Assembly (NCBI RefSeq): GCF_026250525.1
Contig: NZ_CP111043.1
Span: 4,353,001-4,417,000 of the forward strand
Source: Chondrinema litorale
GTDB taxonomy: Bacteria > Bacteroidota > Bacteroidia > Cytophagales > Flammeovirgaceae
Direction: 5' to 3'
DNA: 64,000 nt
The position numbers and the translations under genes were made by a program. Shown here piece by piece: positions 1 to 8,565 of the stretch; the stretch's first letter is position 1, and every line of letters starts with the position of its first letter. The notes beneath the pieces are model-generated. The model ran no database searches. It was not told where the DNA came from and saw nothing but the letters and a program-made list of their open reading frames with translations.

Positions 1-1
1 C

Positions 2-382
2 TTAGAAACAGTTAAGAATAAAGAACACTTTGTGTATCAAGAAGGAAAAGCTGTTTTTAAATTTGCAGTGACTAACATGGCTGATGCAGCATATAAAGTA
101 ATGCAACGAAATGATCTAAAATCAGATGATATCGCATATCTTGTACCTCATCAAGCCAACAAAAGGATTATTGATGCTACAGCAAAACGTATGGGTGTTG
201 GAGAAGAAAAGGTAATGATCAATATCGATAAATATGGCAATACAACTGCCGCTACCATTCCTCTCTGCTTGTGGGATTACGAATCTAAACTAAAAAAAGG
301 TGACAATTTAATACTGGCTGCTTTTGGAGGTGGATTCACTTGGGGGTCAATTTTCGTAAAGTGGGATTATAACACCAAGTAA
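2..382 (+). CDS. fabH: 3-oxoacyl-ACP synthase III (FabH), C-terminal part
   Basis: The reading frame is open from the window edge, so only the last ~126 residues are present and the start lies upstream. FabH condenses an acyl-CoA primer with malonyl-ACP to start fatty-acid synthesis. The visible part carries two of the three catalytic residues: the His in HQANKRI and the Asn in YGNTTAATIPL. The catalytic Cys would be upstream. The tail AAFGGGFTWGS is the usual FabH ending. Its position before efp and accBC is a familiar Bacteroidota arrangement and fits a role in lipid synthesis. The GTG at 32 is internal to the frame and is not a start. Confidence 0.93.
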   Translation, partial: LETVKNKEHFVYQEGKAVFKFAVTNMADAAYKVMQRNDLKSDDIAYLVPHQANKRIIDATAKRMGVGEEKVMINIDKYGNTTAATIPLCLWDYESKLKKGDNLILAAFGGGFTWGSIFVKWDYNTK

Positions 383-472
383 ATTTCCTCAGGCTTGCAA
401 CAAATGCCAGTCTTTTTGTGTCAGACTATCAATATAATTTAATTTTCTTTTTTAATTGTCAATTAGACTAGA

Positions 473-1039
473 ATGGCAACTACAGCGGATTTTAGAAATG
501 GACTATGCATTGAGTTCAACCATGATTTATTTACAATAGTTGAATTTCAGCATGTAAAGCCCGGTAAAGGACCTGCATTTGTAAGAACAAAATTAAAAAG
601 TATCACTACTGGAAAAGTGATAGACAACACATTTACATCAGGTCATAAAGTTACAACTGCCAGAATCGAACGCAGAGATTATCAGTTTTTATACAAAGAC
701 GATCTTGGCTATCACATGATGGACAGTAATACATTTGAACAAATGAGCATAGAAGAAGGCTTAGTTGAAAATGCCGATCTTATGAAAGATGGGCAAGAAG
801 TTGAAGTCTTAGTTCATGCAGAATACGAAAAAGTTATTGGCTGCGAATTACCTGCATTTGTTATTTTACAGGTAACGTATACTGAACCAGGTATCAAAGG
901 AGACACAGCAACAAATGCTTCAAAACCGGCTACTTTGGAAACTGGTGCAGAAATACAAGTACCACTATTTGTGAATCAGGATGATGTATTAAAAATAGAT
1001 ACACGAACTCGTTCATACGTAGAAAGAGTAAAACAATAA
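473..1039 (+). CDS. efp: Elongation factor P
   Basis: A 188-residue protein of normal EF-P length with three beta-barrel domains (KOW-like, OB and C-terminal OB). EF-P binds ribosomes stalled at polyproline stretches and promotes peptide bond formation. The domain I loop reads PGKGPAF with Lys32 at the tip, the position that is modified in many bacteria; no modification enzyme is seen here. The C-terminal signature DTRTRSYVERV is intact. It starts at an ATG 90 bp after fabH and is followed by its own hairpin terminator, so it may be partly uncoupled from accB. Confidence 0.97.
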   Translation: MATTADFRNGLCIEFNHDLFTIVEFQHVKPGKGPAFVRTKLKSITTGKVIDNTFTSGHKVTTARIERRDYQFLYKDDLGYHMMDSNTFEQMSIEEGLVENADLMKDGQEVEVLVHAEYEKVIGCELPAFVILQVTYTEPGIKGDTATNASKPATLETGAEIQVPLFVNQDDVLKIDTRTRSYVERVKQ

Positions 1040-1049
1040 ATTTTATTAG

Positions 1050-1077
1050 GTTTGGTATTTTATGCCAAACTTTTTTT
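1050..1077 (+). terminator. Intrinsic terminator after efp
   Basis: An 8-bp stem (GTTTGGTA pairing with TGCCAAAC, one T-G wobble) closes a 5-nt loop and is followed by seven T. It lies 11 bp after the efp stop codon and before accB, suggesting that efp and accBC are at least partly separate transcription units. Confidence 0.7.
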
Positions 1078-1139
1078 AATTGAAATTAAATGGCATAAAA
1101 CATTATAATGCTGTTTAAAATTAGTTTAATAGATAAATA

Positions 1140-1631
1140 ATGAAAGCAAAAGAAATAAAGGAGCTCATCAATTTCATTGCAAATTCTGGTTTAGATGAAG
1201 TAAATATCGAAACAGATGAAATTAAGTTACACGTAAAGAAGCAAAGTGAGGCAGTTGCTAAATTGGTTGAACAAACACATCAACCTCAGGTTATCCAACA
1301 ACCAGTGAGCATTCCTCAGCAAATAACCACTTCTCCTTCAACCGAAAGTGCAGCTCCTGTTAAAGAAGATAACACAAGCACTGAAACAAATTATATCACT
1401 ATCAAATCTCCGATGATAGGAACTTTCTATCGTTCTTCTAGTCCAGAGTCTGATGCATTTGTAAATGTAGGAGATAATGTTTCTAATGGTAGTGTGGTTT
1501 GTATCATCGAAGCCATGAAACTTTTCAACGAAATTGAATCTGAAGTATCAGGGAAAATAGTGAAAGTGTTAGTTGAAAACGCTTCCCCTGTTGAGTATGA
1601 CCAGCCATTATTCTTGGTTGATCCATCTTAA
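1140..1631 (+). CDS. accB: Acetyl-CoA carboxylase biotin carboxyl carrier protein
   Basis: A 163-residue AccB carrying the biotin that shuttles carboxyl groups in acetyl-CoA carboxylase. The N-terminal ~35 residues match the usual KEIKELI...GLDEVNIE helix region, followed by a Pro/Gln/Ser/Thr-rich mobile linker (about 40-80). The lipoyl/biotinyl domain (about 85-163) contains the EAMKLFNEI motif, so Lys127 is the biotinylation site. It sits 76 bp before accC, its normal partner. The carboxyltransferase subunits AccA and AccD are not in this window. Confidence 0.96.
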   Translation: MKAKEIKELINFIANSGLDEVNIETDEIKLHVKKQSEAVAKLVEQTHQPQVIQQPVSIPQQITTSPSTESAAPVKEDNTSTETNYITIKSPMIGTFYRSSSPESDAFVNVGDNVSNGSVVCIIEAMKLFNEIESEVSGKIVKVLVENASPVEYDQPLFLVDPS

Positions 1632-1707
1632 TTACAATCAGATATTATCAGGTAAAAGTATGTATTACCATACGCATACTAAAGTTGAAATTTAACTACA
1701 TCACATC

Positions 1708-3054
1708 GTGTTCAATAAAATATTAATCGCGAACAGGGGAGAAATTGCACTTAGAGTAATCAGGACCTGTAAGGAAATGGGCATCAAAACGGTTGCTGTT
1801 TATTCTCAAGCTGATAAAGAAAGCCTTCATGTGAGATTTGCTGATGAAGCAGTTTGTATAGGACCTCCGGCAAGTGCTAATTCTTACCTGAACATACCAA
1901 ACTTAATGGCAGCAGCAGAAATTACTAATGCTGATGCTATACATCCAGGATATGGATTTTTATCAGAAAATGCCCAATTTTCACAAATCTGTGAAGAATA
2001 TAATATCAAATTTATTGGTGCGTCTGCAGAGATGATCAATTCAATGGGAGATAAGGCAACTGCAAAAGCTACAATGAAAGCTGCAGGAGTTCCTACTATT
2101 CCAGGATCAGAAGGCATTCTTGCTAGTGTAGAAGAAGGTATTAAACTGGCAAAAGATATTAAATACCCTGTTATTTTGAAAGCTACTGCTGGTGGAGGTG
2201 GAAAAGGGATGCGCGTAGTTTATAATGACGAGGAGTTTAAAAAAGCTTGGGATAATGCTAGAGCAGAGGCAGCAGCATCTTTTGGTAATGATGGGCTATA
2301 CCTTGAAAAATACCTTGAAGAGCCGCGCCACGTAGAGATTCAAGTATTTGGAGATAAGCAAGGCAATGCTTGCCACCTTTCTGAAAGAGATTGTTCAATT
2401 CAAAGAAGACATCAGAAACTAGTTGAAGAAAGTCCTTCACCAGTAATGACTGATGATTTGAGAAAGAGAATGGGTGAAGCAGCTATTAAAGGTACTAAAG
2501 CTGTAAACTATGAAGGAGCTGGAACAATCGAATTCTTGGTTGATAAAAATGGTGATTTCTATTTTATGGAAATGAATACCAGAATTCAGGTTGAGCACCC
2601 AGTAACTGAGATGGTTACAGATTTCGACTTGATAAAAGAACAAATTAAAGTTGCTGCTGGTATTCCTATTTCAGGAGAGAGTTATTTCCCAAAAGGTCAT
2701 TCAATCGAATGTAGAATTAATGCAGAAGATCCTGCTAACAATTTTAGACCAAGTCCGGGTAAAATCACTAATTTGCATTACCCAGGAGGAGCTGGTGTTA
2801 GGGTAGATAGCCACGTTTATGCAGGTTATATTATTCCTCCTTATTACGATTCTATGATTGCTAAATTAATCGTATATGCTCAAACTAGAGAAGAAGCTAT
2901 AGTGAGAATGAAAAGAGCATTAGAAGAATTTGTGATTGAAGGAATTAAAACAACAATTCCTTTCCATTTAGATTTAATGGATAATGAAGATTTCAAAAAA
3001 GGTAATTTTACTACTAAGTTCTTAGATACTTACGATTTCTCAAAATTATCTTAA
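1708..3054 (+). CDS. accC: Acetyl-CoA carboxylase, biotin carboxylase subunit
   Basis: A 448-residue ATP-grasp enzyme that carboxylates the biotin of AccB with bicarbonate and ATP. The N-terminus KILIANRGEIALRVIR is diagnostic. The glycine-rich ATP loop (KATAGGGGKGM) and the catalytic stretches RDCSIQRRHQK, FMEMNTRIQVEHPVTE and ECRINAED are intact. The start is the GTG at 1708, which places the conserved N-terminal strand at residue 2; no better ATG lies upstream. It follows accB in the same direction and ends at a strong bidirectional hairpin. Confidence 0.97.
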   Translation: MFNKILIANRGEIALRVIRTCKEMGIKTVAVYSQADKESLHVRFADEAVCIGPPASANSYLNIPNLMAAAEITNADAIHPGYGFLSENAQFSQICEEYNIKFIGASAEMINSMGDKATAKATMKAAGVPTIPGSEGILASVEEGIKLAKDIKYPVILKATAGGGGKGMRVVYNDEEFKKAWDNARAEAAASFGNDGLYLEKYLEEPRHVEIQVFGDKQGNACHLSERDCSIQRRHQKLVEESPSPVMTDDLRKRMGEAAIKGTKAVNYEGAGTIEFLVDKNGDFYFMEMNTRIQVEHPVTEMVTDFDLIKEQIKVAAGIPISGESYFPKGHSIECRINAEDPANNFRPSPGKITNLHYPGGAGVRVDSHVYAGYIIPPYYDSMIAKLIVYAQTREEAIVRMKRALEEFVIEGIKTTIPFHLDLMDNEDFKKGNFTTKFLDTYDFSKLS

Positions 3055-3070
3055 TTGATATAGATTTATA

Positions 3071-3106
3071 AAAAAACCTTCTAGCTTAGTTAGAAGGTTT
3101 TTTTTT
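3071..3106. terminator. Bidirectional terminator between accC and the 3136 gene
   Basis: The stem CCTTCTA/TAGAAGG is extended by A and T runs on both sides, around a 7-nt loop. T-tracts in both directions let it end accC on the plus strand and the convergent gene on the minus strand. Confidence 0.85.
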
Positions 3107-3135
3107 GCTTTATATATTTGATTCAAAAAGAAGAA

Positions 3136-3756
3136 TTAGAAATACTTTCTATCGATTACCTCTTTCATTATTAAAGCATTTTTTAGGTTGTTTTTGTTTT
3201 TGAATAGCTTAGCAACTTTTTTATTCGTTTTTTTCTTCTTTCTATTTCCTTGTTGCAAAGCTGGTACTGTAATGGTTGCTTTTGGAAAATCTTCAATCGA
3301 TTTTTTTAGAATAGAACCAGTATATTCTCCTGGTTGCATTAATCTTCTACTACTTTGAAGAATCGGTTTATATTCTTCTTCAGTATCATTTCTAATTTCT
3401 TTTCTAAAAGTTTCAGCTTTGGTTTCTTCTGCTGGCGCTCTAAATACAGGCTTTCTATTCTTTTTGGTTGAAAATTGTTCTAACAGTTCCTGAAATGTTG
3501 AGGGGGCATTTTCTTCTTCATAGTCATCTTCTTCCTCATAATCATTTTCCATTTCGTCAAAATCTGGCAAATCATCTACTGGTTCTGGCTCTTCATACTT
3601 TTCTTCTACTGGCATTGCAGCTTGTTGTCCAGCTCTTTGTCTTGGGGGGCTAACTCTTTCTGGTTTTTTCTTTTTGAATCTTGCTTTTTTAGAAGTAAGT
3701 AACCAGTATAAAATTAGACCGACAACAGAAAATGCGATTTCAATTAATTGTTCCAT
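3136..3756 (-). CDS. Membrane-anchored charged protein of unknown function
   Basis: I do not recognise this 206-residue protein. It begins with one hydrophobic segment (about residues 5-20, IEIAFSVVGLILYWLL) followed at once by a lysine-rich stretch, which predicts a single-pass anchor with the rest in the cytoplasm. A strongly acidic region follows (about 50-85, runs of D, E and Y). The last third is basic and lysine/asparagine-rich (KKKKTNKKVAKLFKNKNN), then KNALIMKEVIDRKYF at the end. Polar low-complexity sequence suggests disorder. It is convergent with accC and divergent from smc. A nucleic-acid or protein scaffold role is possible but unsupported. Confidence 0.75.
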   Translation of the reverse strand: MEQLIEIAFSVVGLILYWLLTSKKARFKKKKPERVSPPRQRAGQQAAMPVEEKYEEPEPVDDLPDFDEMENDYEEEDDYEEENAPSTFQELLEQFSTKKNRKPVFRAPAEETKAETFRKEIRNDTEEEYKPILQSSRRLMQPGEYTGSILKKSIEDFPKATITVPALQQGNRKKKKTNKKVAKLFKNKNNLKNALIMKEVIDRKYF

Positions 3757-3836
3757 ATAAATTAAAACAAACTTAAGTGCTCATTTCAGGCAACCAAATT
3801 ATAAAAAAGTAAATTATTTACTATTACTATTCGGGC

Positions 3837-3871
3837 TTTGTGTTCAAATCTATAAAATAATTTTATTTTTG
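3837..3871 (+). promoter_or_regulatory. Bacteroidota-type promoter for smc
   Basis: A TTTG at 3837-3840 and TATTTTTG at 3864-3871 match the -33 TTTG and -7 TAnnTTTG elements of Bacteroidota sigma-A promoters, 23 bp apart. They lie about 80 bp before the preferred smc start. Confidence 0.55.
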
Positions 3872-3951
3872 CTTTCCTTATCTTGGAGGCAGCGATGAGG
3901 ATATTTATCCGGGCATGCTATTCGAATCAATTTTTGAATCAAATATTCTCA

Positions 3952-6900
3952 ATGTTATTACAACGACTCGAAATAAAGGGATTTAAGAGCTTTGGCGAAA
4001 AGGTAGTTTTAAACTTTGATATAGGAGTAACTGGTGTAGTTGGTCCAAATGGAAGTGGTAAATCTAATGTGGTTGATGCTATACGCTGGGTATTGGGCGA
4101 GCAAAGCAGCAAGGCTTTACGTTCCGAAAAAATGGAAAATGTAATTTTTAATGGTACAAAAAACCGTAAAGCTCAACAAATGGCTGAGGTTGGTTTGTCT
4201 TTTAAAAACACCAAAAATCTACTTCCTACAGAATATTCTGAAATTACAATTACTCGTCGATATTACAGAAGTGGAGACAGTGAGTATTTGTTGAATGGTG
4301 TAACCTGCCGATTAAAAGATATTCAGTCGCTTTTTATGGATACTGGTATAAGTTCAGATAGTTATGCCATTATCGAGTTAAAAATGGTTGATGAGATCTT
4401 AAACGATCAAAATCAATCTAGAAGGCAATTATTCGAAGAAGCTGCGGGAATCTCTAAATTCAAGAAAAGGAAAAAAGAGACACTTAAGAAATTAGCAGAT
4501 ACTAGTGACGATTTAGAAAGGGTAGAAGATCTATTGCATGAGATTGGTAAGAATATGCGATCTCTGGAAAGGCAAGCAAAACAGGCAGAACGTTACTTAA
4601 AACTTAAAAAAGAATACAAAGAACTAAGTATTGTATTAGCAAAAGAATTGCTGAAAGACCAAGTTGAGAAAACTGCTATAATTGAAAAAGAAATAGAAAA
4701 TGCTTCTGATCAAAAACTTTCTATCCAGAAACAACAGTCGGAGGGTGAAGCAGCTTTAGAAAAGGAGAAACTGGAATTAGTTAAAAAGGAACAATTACTT
4801 TCTTCAAGACAAAAAACACTAAATAACCATGTTAATAAAATCAGGCAATTTGAGAGTGAAAAGAAGATAAAGAGTGAAAGGCTTAGATTTTTAACAGAGA
4901 AGGCTAATTCATTACAAAGTCAATTATTAGAAGAGCTAAAGAGTAATGAGAGAGCCAAGTTTAGTATCGAAGGTCTTTTAAATGAAAAAGAAAGTCTGGA
5001 AAAGCAGATTAAAGAGGCAACTTTTTTACTTGATAAAAGCAAACAGGAATTTGAAAATCAAAAGGGAAGTACTGATAAATTAAAAGAACAATTAAAGGAA
5101 ATTTCACTCCAGTTTAAAACTCGACAAAACAGAGTATATCAGCTCAAAAAAGATTTAGAGATCAGCCAAGTGCAGCAATCTTCTTTGATGCAGGAGTTGG
5201 AAAAAGAGCATACTGAATCTACAGAGAAAAGTGCTAGTTTAGATGAGTTTGATTTTAAATTAGGAGAGCTGACTGAAGAACTTGCTGAAAAGCAAGAGCA
5301 ATTAGGAAGAGCAGAATTTAGGCAAAATGAACTAGACACTCAAATAGAATCTGCTGAAGCTTCTTTACAGAAGTTAAAGGAAGAACTTGCAAAATCGAGT
5401 AGAGAACTAGATGCTAAACAGAATGAGTACAACCTAACCAAGTCTATGGTTGATAATTTGGAAGGTTATCCTCAAGCGATCAAATTCTTAAAAAAGCAGA
5501 CCAACTGGGGGAAAAACTTCCCGCTTCTTTCAGATATTATTGCTGCAGAAGAAAAATACAGAGTTTGTATTGAGAATTATTTGGAGCCTTATCTAAACTA
5601 CTATATTCTCGATAATGAAGCCTTGGCTTTGGAAGCTGTAAATCTTTTAAGTGATTCGGCTAAAGGAAAGGGGAATTTTCTAGTGCTAGATAAATTTAAA
5701 AGCTTTTCTCCATCAGCTAAAAGACAATTTGAAGATGCAATACCAGCTATAAACATTGTTGAGTTTGACGATAAATATCGTGAGTTGGTGCATTACATGT
5801 TGGATAATGTTTATGTAGTAACTTCGAATCAGGAGTCTATTCCAAAAGATAATGATTTCACCTTTATTACTCAAAATGGGAAGGTAATTAAAAGGAAATA
5901 CAGTGTTTCGGGAGGTTCTGTTGGTTTGTTTGAAGGTAAGAAACTTGGTAGAGCTAAAAACCTTGAAAAGCTTTCTGAAAGGATTAAAGAACTACAAAGC
6001 AAGAATAAAAATCTTGATAAAATAATCAATCAGAAGATTCAAGATATTAGTTACTTAAAAAGCGAATCTCAAAAAGACAAAATAGGTAGGCTTCAAGAAG
6101 AAATAAGCATATTAAAACAGGAAAATGTAAGTATTGTAACGAAAAAAGAACAATTTTCTGAATTGCTTCTTGATCAGCAAAATAGGAGAGAGAACATAGA
6201 AGAAAAGCTTAGCCAATTGCGTGAAACTATTGAGCAATTACATCCTGAGCTAGAAGATGAAGAAGGTAAGTTGAGTTACTTTGAGGAAAATCAAGACGAT
6301 TTAAGAGCAACATTAGAAGAAGAAAATGAATTACTCAATCAGAAATCTGCTGCATTTAATCAAAATAATATCTCATATCATACTTATAACAACAAATTTG
6401 AAAGTATAGAGAAAGAGATAAGCTATAAAGAAAATGCTTTTGACAGAGGGAAGGCAAAAATTGAAAATCATCAAGAAGATTTAAAGCATACTGAGCAAGA
6501 GATTGTACAGATGCAAGAAACCAGTGGAAACAACGAAGACGAACTCGTTGGTATGTACGATGAGAAATCTAGTATAGAAGAAGGAGTAAATGAAGCAGAG
6601 AAAGACTATTATGCATCTAGAGGAGAAATTGCAGAATACGAAAAAGTAATTAGAGAGTACCAACGAAAAAAGGAGCAGTTAGAAGGATTAATTTTAGATT
6701 TAAAGGATAAGATTAATCAGGAGAAAATGAAAACTGCATCGGTAAAAGAGCGGGTTTCTGTGGAGTTTGAAGTTGATGTAGATGAACTTTTAAAGCCAAT
6801 TGAAGAGACAGAAGAGTATGAGGGTGATCTTGATTCATTAAAAGAAAAAGTAGTCAATACAAAAAAGAAAATGGAAAATATTGGTCCGATTAACCATATG

Positions 6901-7485
6901 GCAATTGAGGCTTATAATGAGATAAAAGAAAGGAATGATTTTATATCAGAGCAAAAAAAGGATTTGATAGAGGCAATCGATTCATTAAATACAACAATTG
7001 CAGAGATCGATAAAGTAGCAAAAGAAAACTTTATGGATGCTTTTACTAAAGTGAGAAGCTATTTTATTGAAGTTTTTAGGTCTCTATTTACAGATGAAGA
7101 TAGCTGTGATTTAATTCTTTTGGATGAAAGCGATCCGCTAAATTCTAAAATAGAAATAATTGCTCAGCCAAAAGGGAAGAAACCTTTAACCATCAATCAG
7201 TTATCTGGTGGTGAAAAAACATTAACAGCAACAGCATTACTTTTTGCAATTTACCTTCTAAAACCAGCTCCATTCTGTATTTTTGACGAGGTTGATGCAC
7301 CTTTAGATGATGCCAACATCGATAAGTTTAATAATATTATTAAGAAATTTTCAGAAAACTCTCAGTTCATAATTGTAACACACAACAAACGAACTATGTC
7401 TACTACAGATGTAATTTATGGAATTACAATGATTGAGCAGGGAGTATCTACAGTTGTTCCTGTAGATTTAAGAGAAATGAGCTAA
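3952..7485 (+). CDS. smc: Chromosome segregation ATPase SMC
   Basis: A full-length SMC (1177 residues) that compacts and helps segregate chromosomes, normally with ScpA and ScpB (not in this window). From the N-terminus: ABC half-domain with Walker A GPNGSGKSN (31-39), long coiled coil, globular hinge in the middle (around 500-640), returning coiled coil, and a C-terminal half with the LSGGEK signature (1084-1089) and Walker B followed by FDEVD (1111-1115). I start at ATG 3952 because MLLQRLEIKGFKSFG is the conserved SMC N-terminus. The frame is open upstream to a TTG at 3883, but those 23 residues resemble no SMC extension. Confidence 0.97.
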   Translation: MLLQRLEIKGFKSFGEKVVLNFDIGVTGVVGPNGSGKSNVVDAIRWVLGEQSSKALRSEKMENVIFNGTKNRKAQQMAEVGLSFKNTKNLLPTEYSEITITRRYYRSGDSEYLLNGVTCRLKDIQSLFMDTGISSDSYAIIELKMVDEILNDQNQSRRQLFEEAAGISKFKKRKKETLKKLADTSDDLERVEDLLHEIGKNMRSLERQAKQAERYLKLKKEYKELSIVLAKELLKDQVEKTAIIEKEIENASDQKLSIQKQQSEGEAALEKEKLELVKKEQLLSSRQKTLNNHVNKIRQFESEKKIKSERLRFLTEKANSLQSQLLEELKSNERAKFSIEGLLNEKESLEKQIKEATFLLDKSKQEFENQKGSTDKLKEQLKEISLQFKTRQNRVYQLKKDLEISQVQQSSLMQELEKEHTESTEKSASLDEFDFKLGELTEELAEKQEQLGRAEFRQNELDTQIESAEASLQKLKEELAKSSRELDAKQNEYNLTKSMVDNLEGYPQAIKFLKKQTNWGKNFPLLSDIIAAEEKYRVCIENYLEPYLNYYILDNEALALEAVNLLSDSAKGKGNFLVLDKFKSFSPSAKRQFEDAIPAINIVEFDDKYRELVHYMLDNVYVVTSNQESIPKDNDFTFITQNGKVIKRKYSVSGGSVGLFEGKKLGRAKNLEKLSERIKELQSKNKNLDKIINQKIQDISYLKSESQKDKIGRLQEEISILKQENVSIVTKKEQFSELLLDQQNRRENIEEKLSQLRETIEQLHPELEDEEGKLSYFEENQDDLRATLEEENELLNQKSAAFNQNNISYHTYNNKFESIEKEISYKENAFDRGKAKIENHQEDLKHTEQEIVQMQETSGNNEDELVGMYDEKSSIEEGVNEAEKDYYASRGEIAEYEKVIREYQRKKEQLEGLILDLKDKINQEKMKTASVKERVSVEFEVDVDELLKPIEETEEYEGDLDSLKEKVVNTKKKMENIGPINHMAIEAYNEIKERNDFISEQKKDLIEAIDSLNTTIAEIDKVAKENFMDAFTKVRSYFIEVFRSLFTDEDSCDLILLDESDPLNSKIEIIAQPKGKKPLTINQLSGGEKTLTATALLFAIYLLKPAPFCIFDEVDAPLDDANIDKFNNIIKKFSENSQFIIVTHNKRTMSTTDVIYGITMIEQGVSTVVPVDLREMS

Positions 7486-7541
7486 ATACTTTTAGTTTAT
7501 ATAAATTTGAATGTGAAATAGTACTGATTAAAGAGTAGACT

Positions 7542-8270
7542 TTGTCAAAACAGATAGTTATAATACCCACTTACAACGAGATAGAAAATATAGAAGGGAT
7601 TATATCGGAAATCCTGAGCCTCTATATTGATATACATATTCTTATAGTTGACGACGGATCACCAGACGGAACTGCAGACAAAGTAAAAGAGATGCAAAAG
7701 CAGTTTGATGGTCTCATTTATATGATTGAGCGAGAGAAAAAATCTGGTTTAGGTACGGCTTACATTACCGGATTTAAGTATGCTTTAGCTAAAGGATATG
7801 ATTATATTTTTGAGATGGACGCCGATTTCTCGCATAATCCTAGAGATTTGGTGAGGTTATTTGAGGCTTGTAAAAATCAAGGTTTTGATGTAGCTGTTGG
7901 TTCAAGGTACATCACAGGTGTAAATGTGGTTAACTGGCCAATGAGTAGGGTAATAATGTCTTACTTTGCTAGCAAATATGTAAAATTTATAACTGGAATG
8001 CCCATTTCAGATGCAACTGCTGGTTTTAAATGCTATTCAAGGAAAGTATTGGAAAAAATTGACCTCGATAGAATTAGGTTTGTAGGTTATGCTTTTCAGA
8101 TAGAAATGAAATTTAAAGCATGGAAATATAACTTTCAAATAAAGGAAGTTCCTATCATATTTACAGACAGAACAAAGGGTACATCTAAGATGTCTACAAA
8201 AATATTTGCCGAAGCTTTTTTCGGTGTTGTACGCTTAAAAATTATGAGTTTTTTCCAAGATTTTGTTTAG
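7542..8270 (+). CDS. Polyprenol monophosphomannose synthase-like GT2 glycosyltransferase
   Basis: A 242-residue GT-A fold enzyme of the Dpm1-like family, which transfers a sugar from a nucleotide donor to a polyprenyl phosphate at the inner membrane. Visible motifs: IIPTYNE at the N-terminus, the nucleotide-binding VDDGSPDGT (Asp37/Asp38), GLGTAYITGFKYA, and the metal-binding DAD at 93-95 within EMDADFSHNP. The C-terminal half has FVGYAFQIEMKF and no multi-TM extension, so it is the soluble short form. The start is TTG at 7542, placing the first beta strand at the N-terminus. It follows smc by 56 bp. The exact acceptor and donor are not shown by the sequence. Confidence 0.87.
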   Translation: MSKQIVIIPTYNEIENIEGIISEILSLYIDIHILIVDDGSPDGTADKVKEMQKQFDGLIYMIEREKKSGLGTAYITGFKYALAKGYDYIFEMDADFSHNPRDLVRLFEACKNQGFDVAVGSRYITGVNVVNWPMSRVIMSYFASKYVKFITGMPISDATAGFKCYSRKVLEKIDLDRIRFVGYAFQIEMKFKAWKYNFQIKEVPIIFTDRTKGTSKMSTKIFAEAFFGVVRLKIMSFFQDFV

Positions 8271-8565
8271 ATAAGTTTAGTTAATACAAGAATATTACAA
8301 ATAACATTATTTGTACTTGACCGATATTTCTCTTAATTTAAGGAAAGAATACTTGTTATAACTATACTTTATACACCAATATATTGCTATTAATTACTTG
8401 GTATTGAATGTTTTATGTAATTTTTCATTGTATGAAGTTCTTACAATTAAAACATGACTGAATTTTTGATGAATTCAACAAAATCTAAAAGTATTGTATT
8501 CAATCAAAAAGAATCACCTCTATATATAATATATAAATTAAACTTACTTAGGATAACTTTTGAAA
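8271..8565. other. Intergenic region before the SulP gene
   Basis: About 295 bp of very AT-rich sequence between two plus-strand genes. I see no open frame, RNA or strong hairpin. The AT-rich tract TATATATAATATATAAATTA at 8520-8540 may be part of a promoter region. Confidence 0.5.

Noticed and set aside
3883..3951. Upstream in-frame TTG giving a longer SMC
   Set aside because: The extra 23 residues do not resemble an SMC N-terminus, and the conserved MLLQRLEIKGFKSFG begins at ATG 3952.
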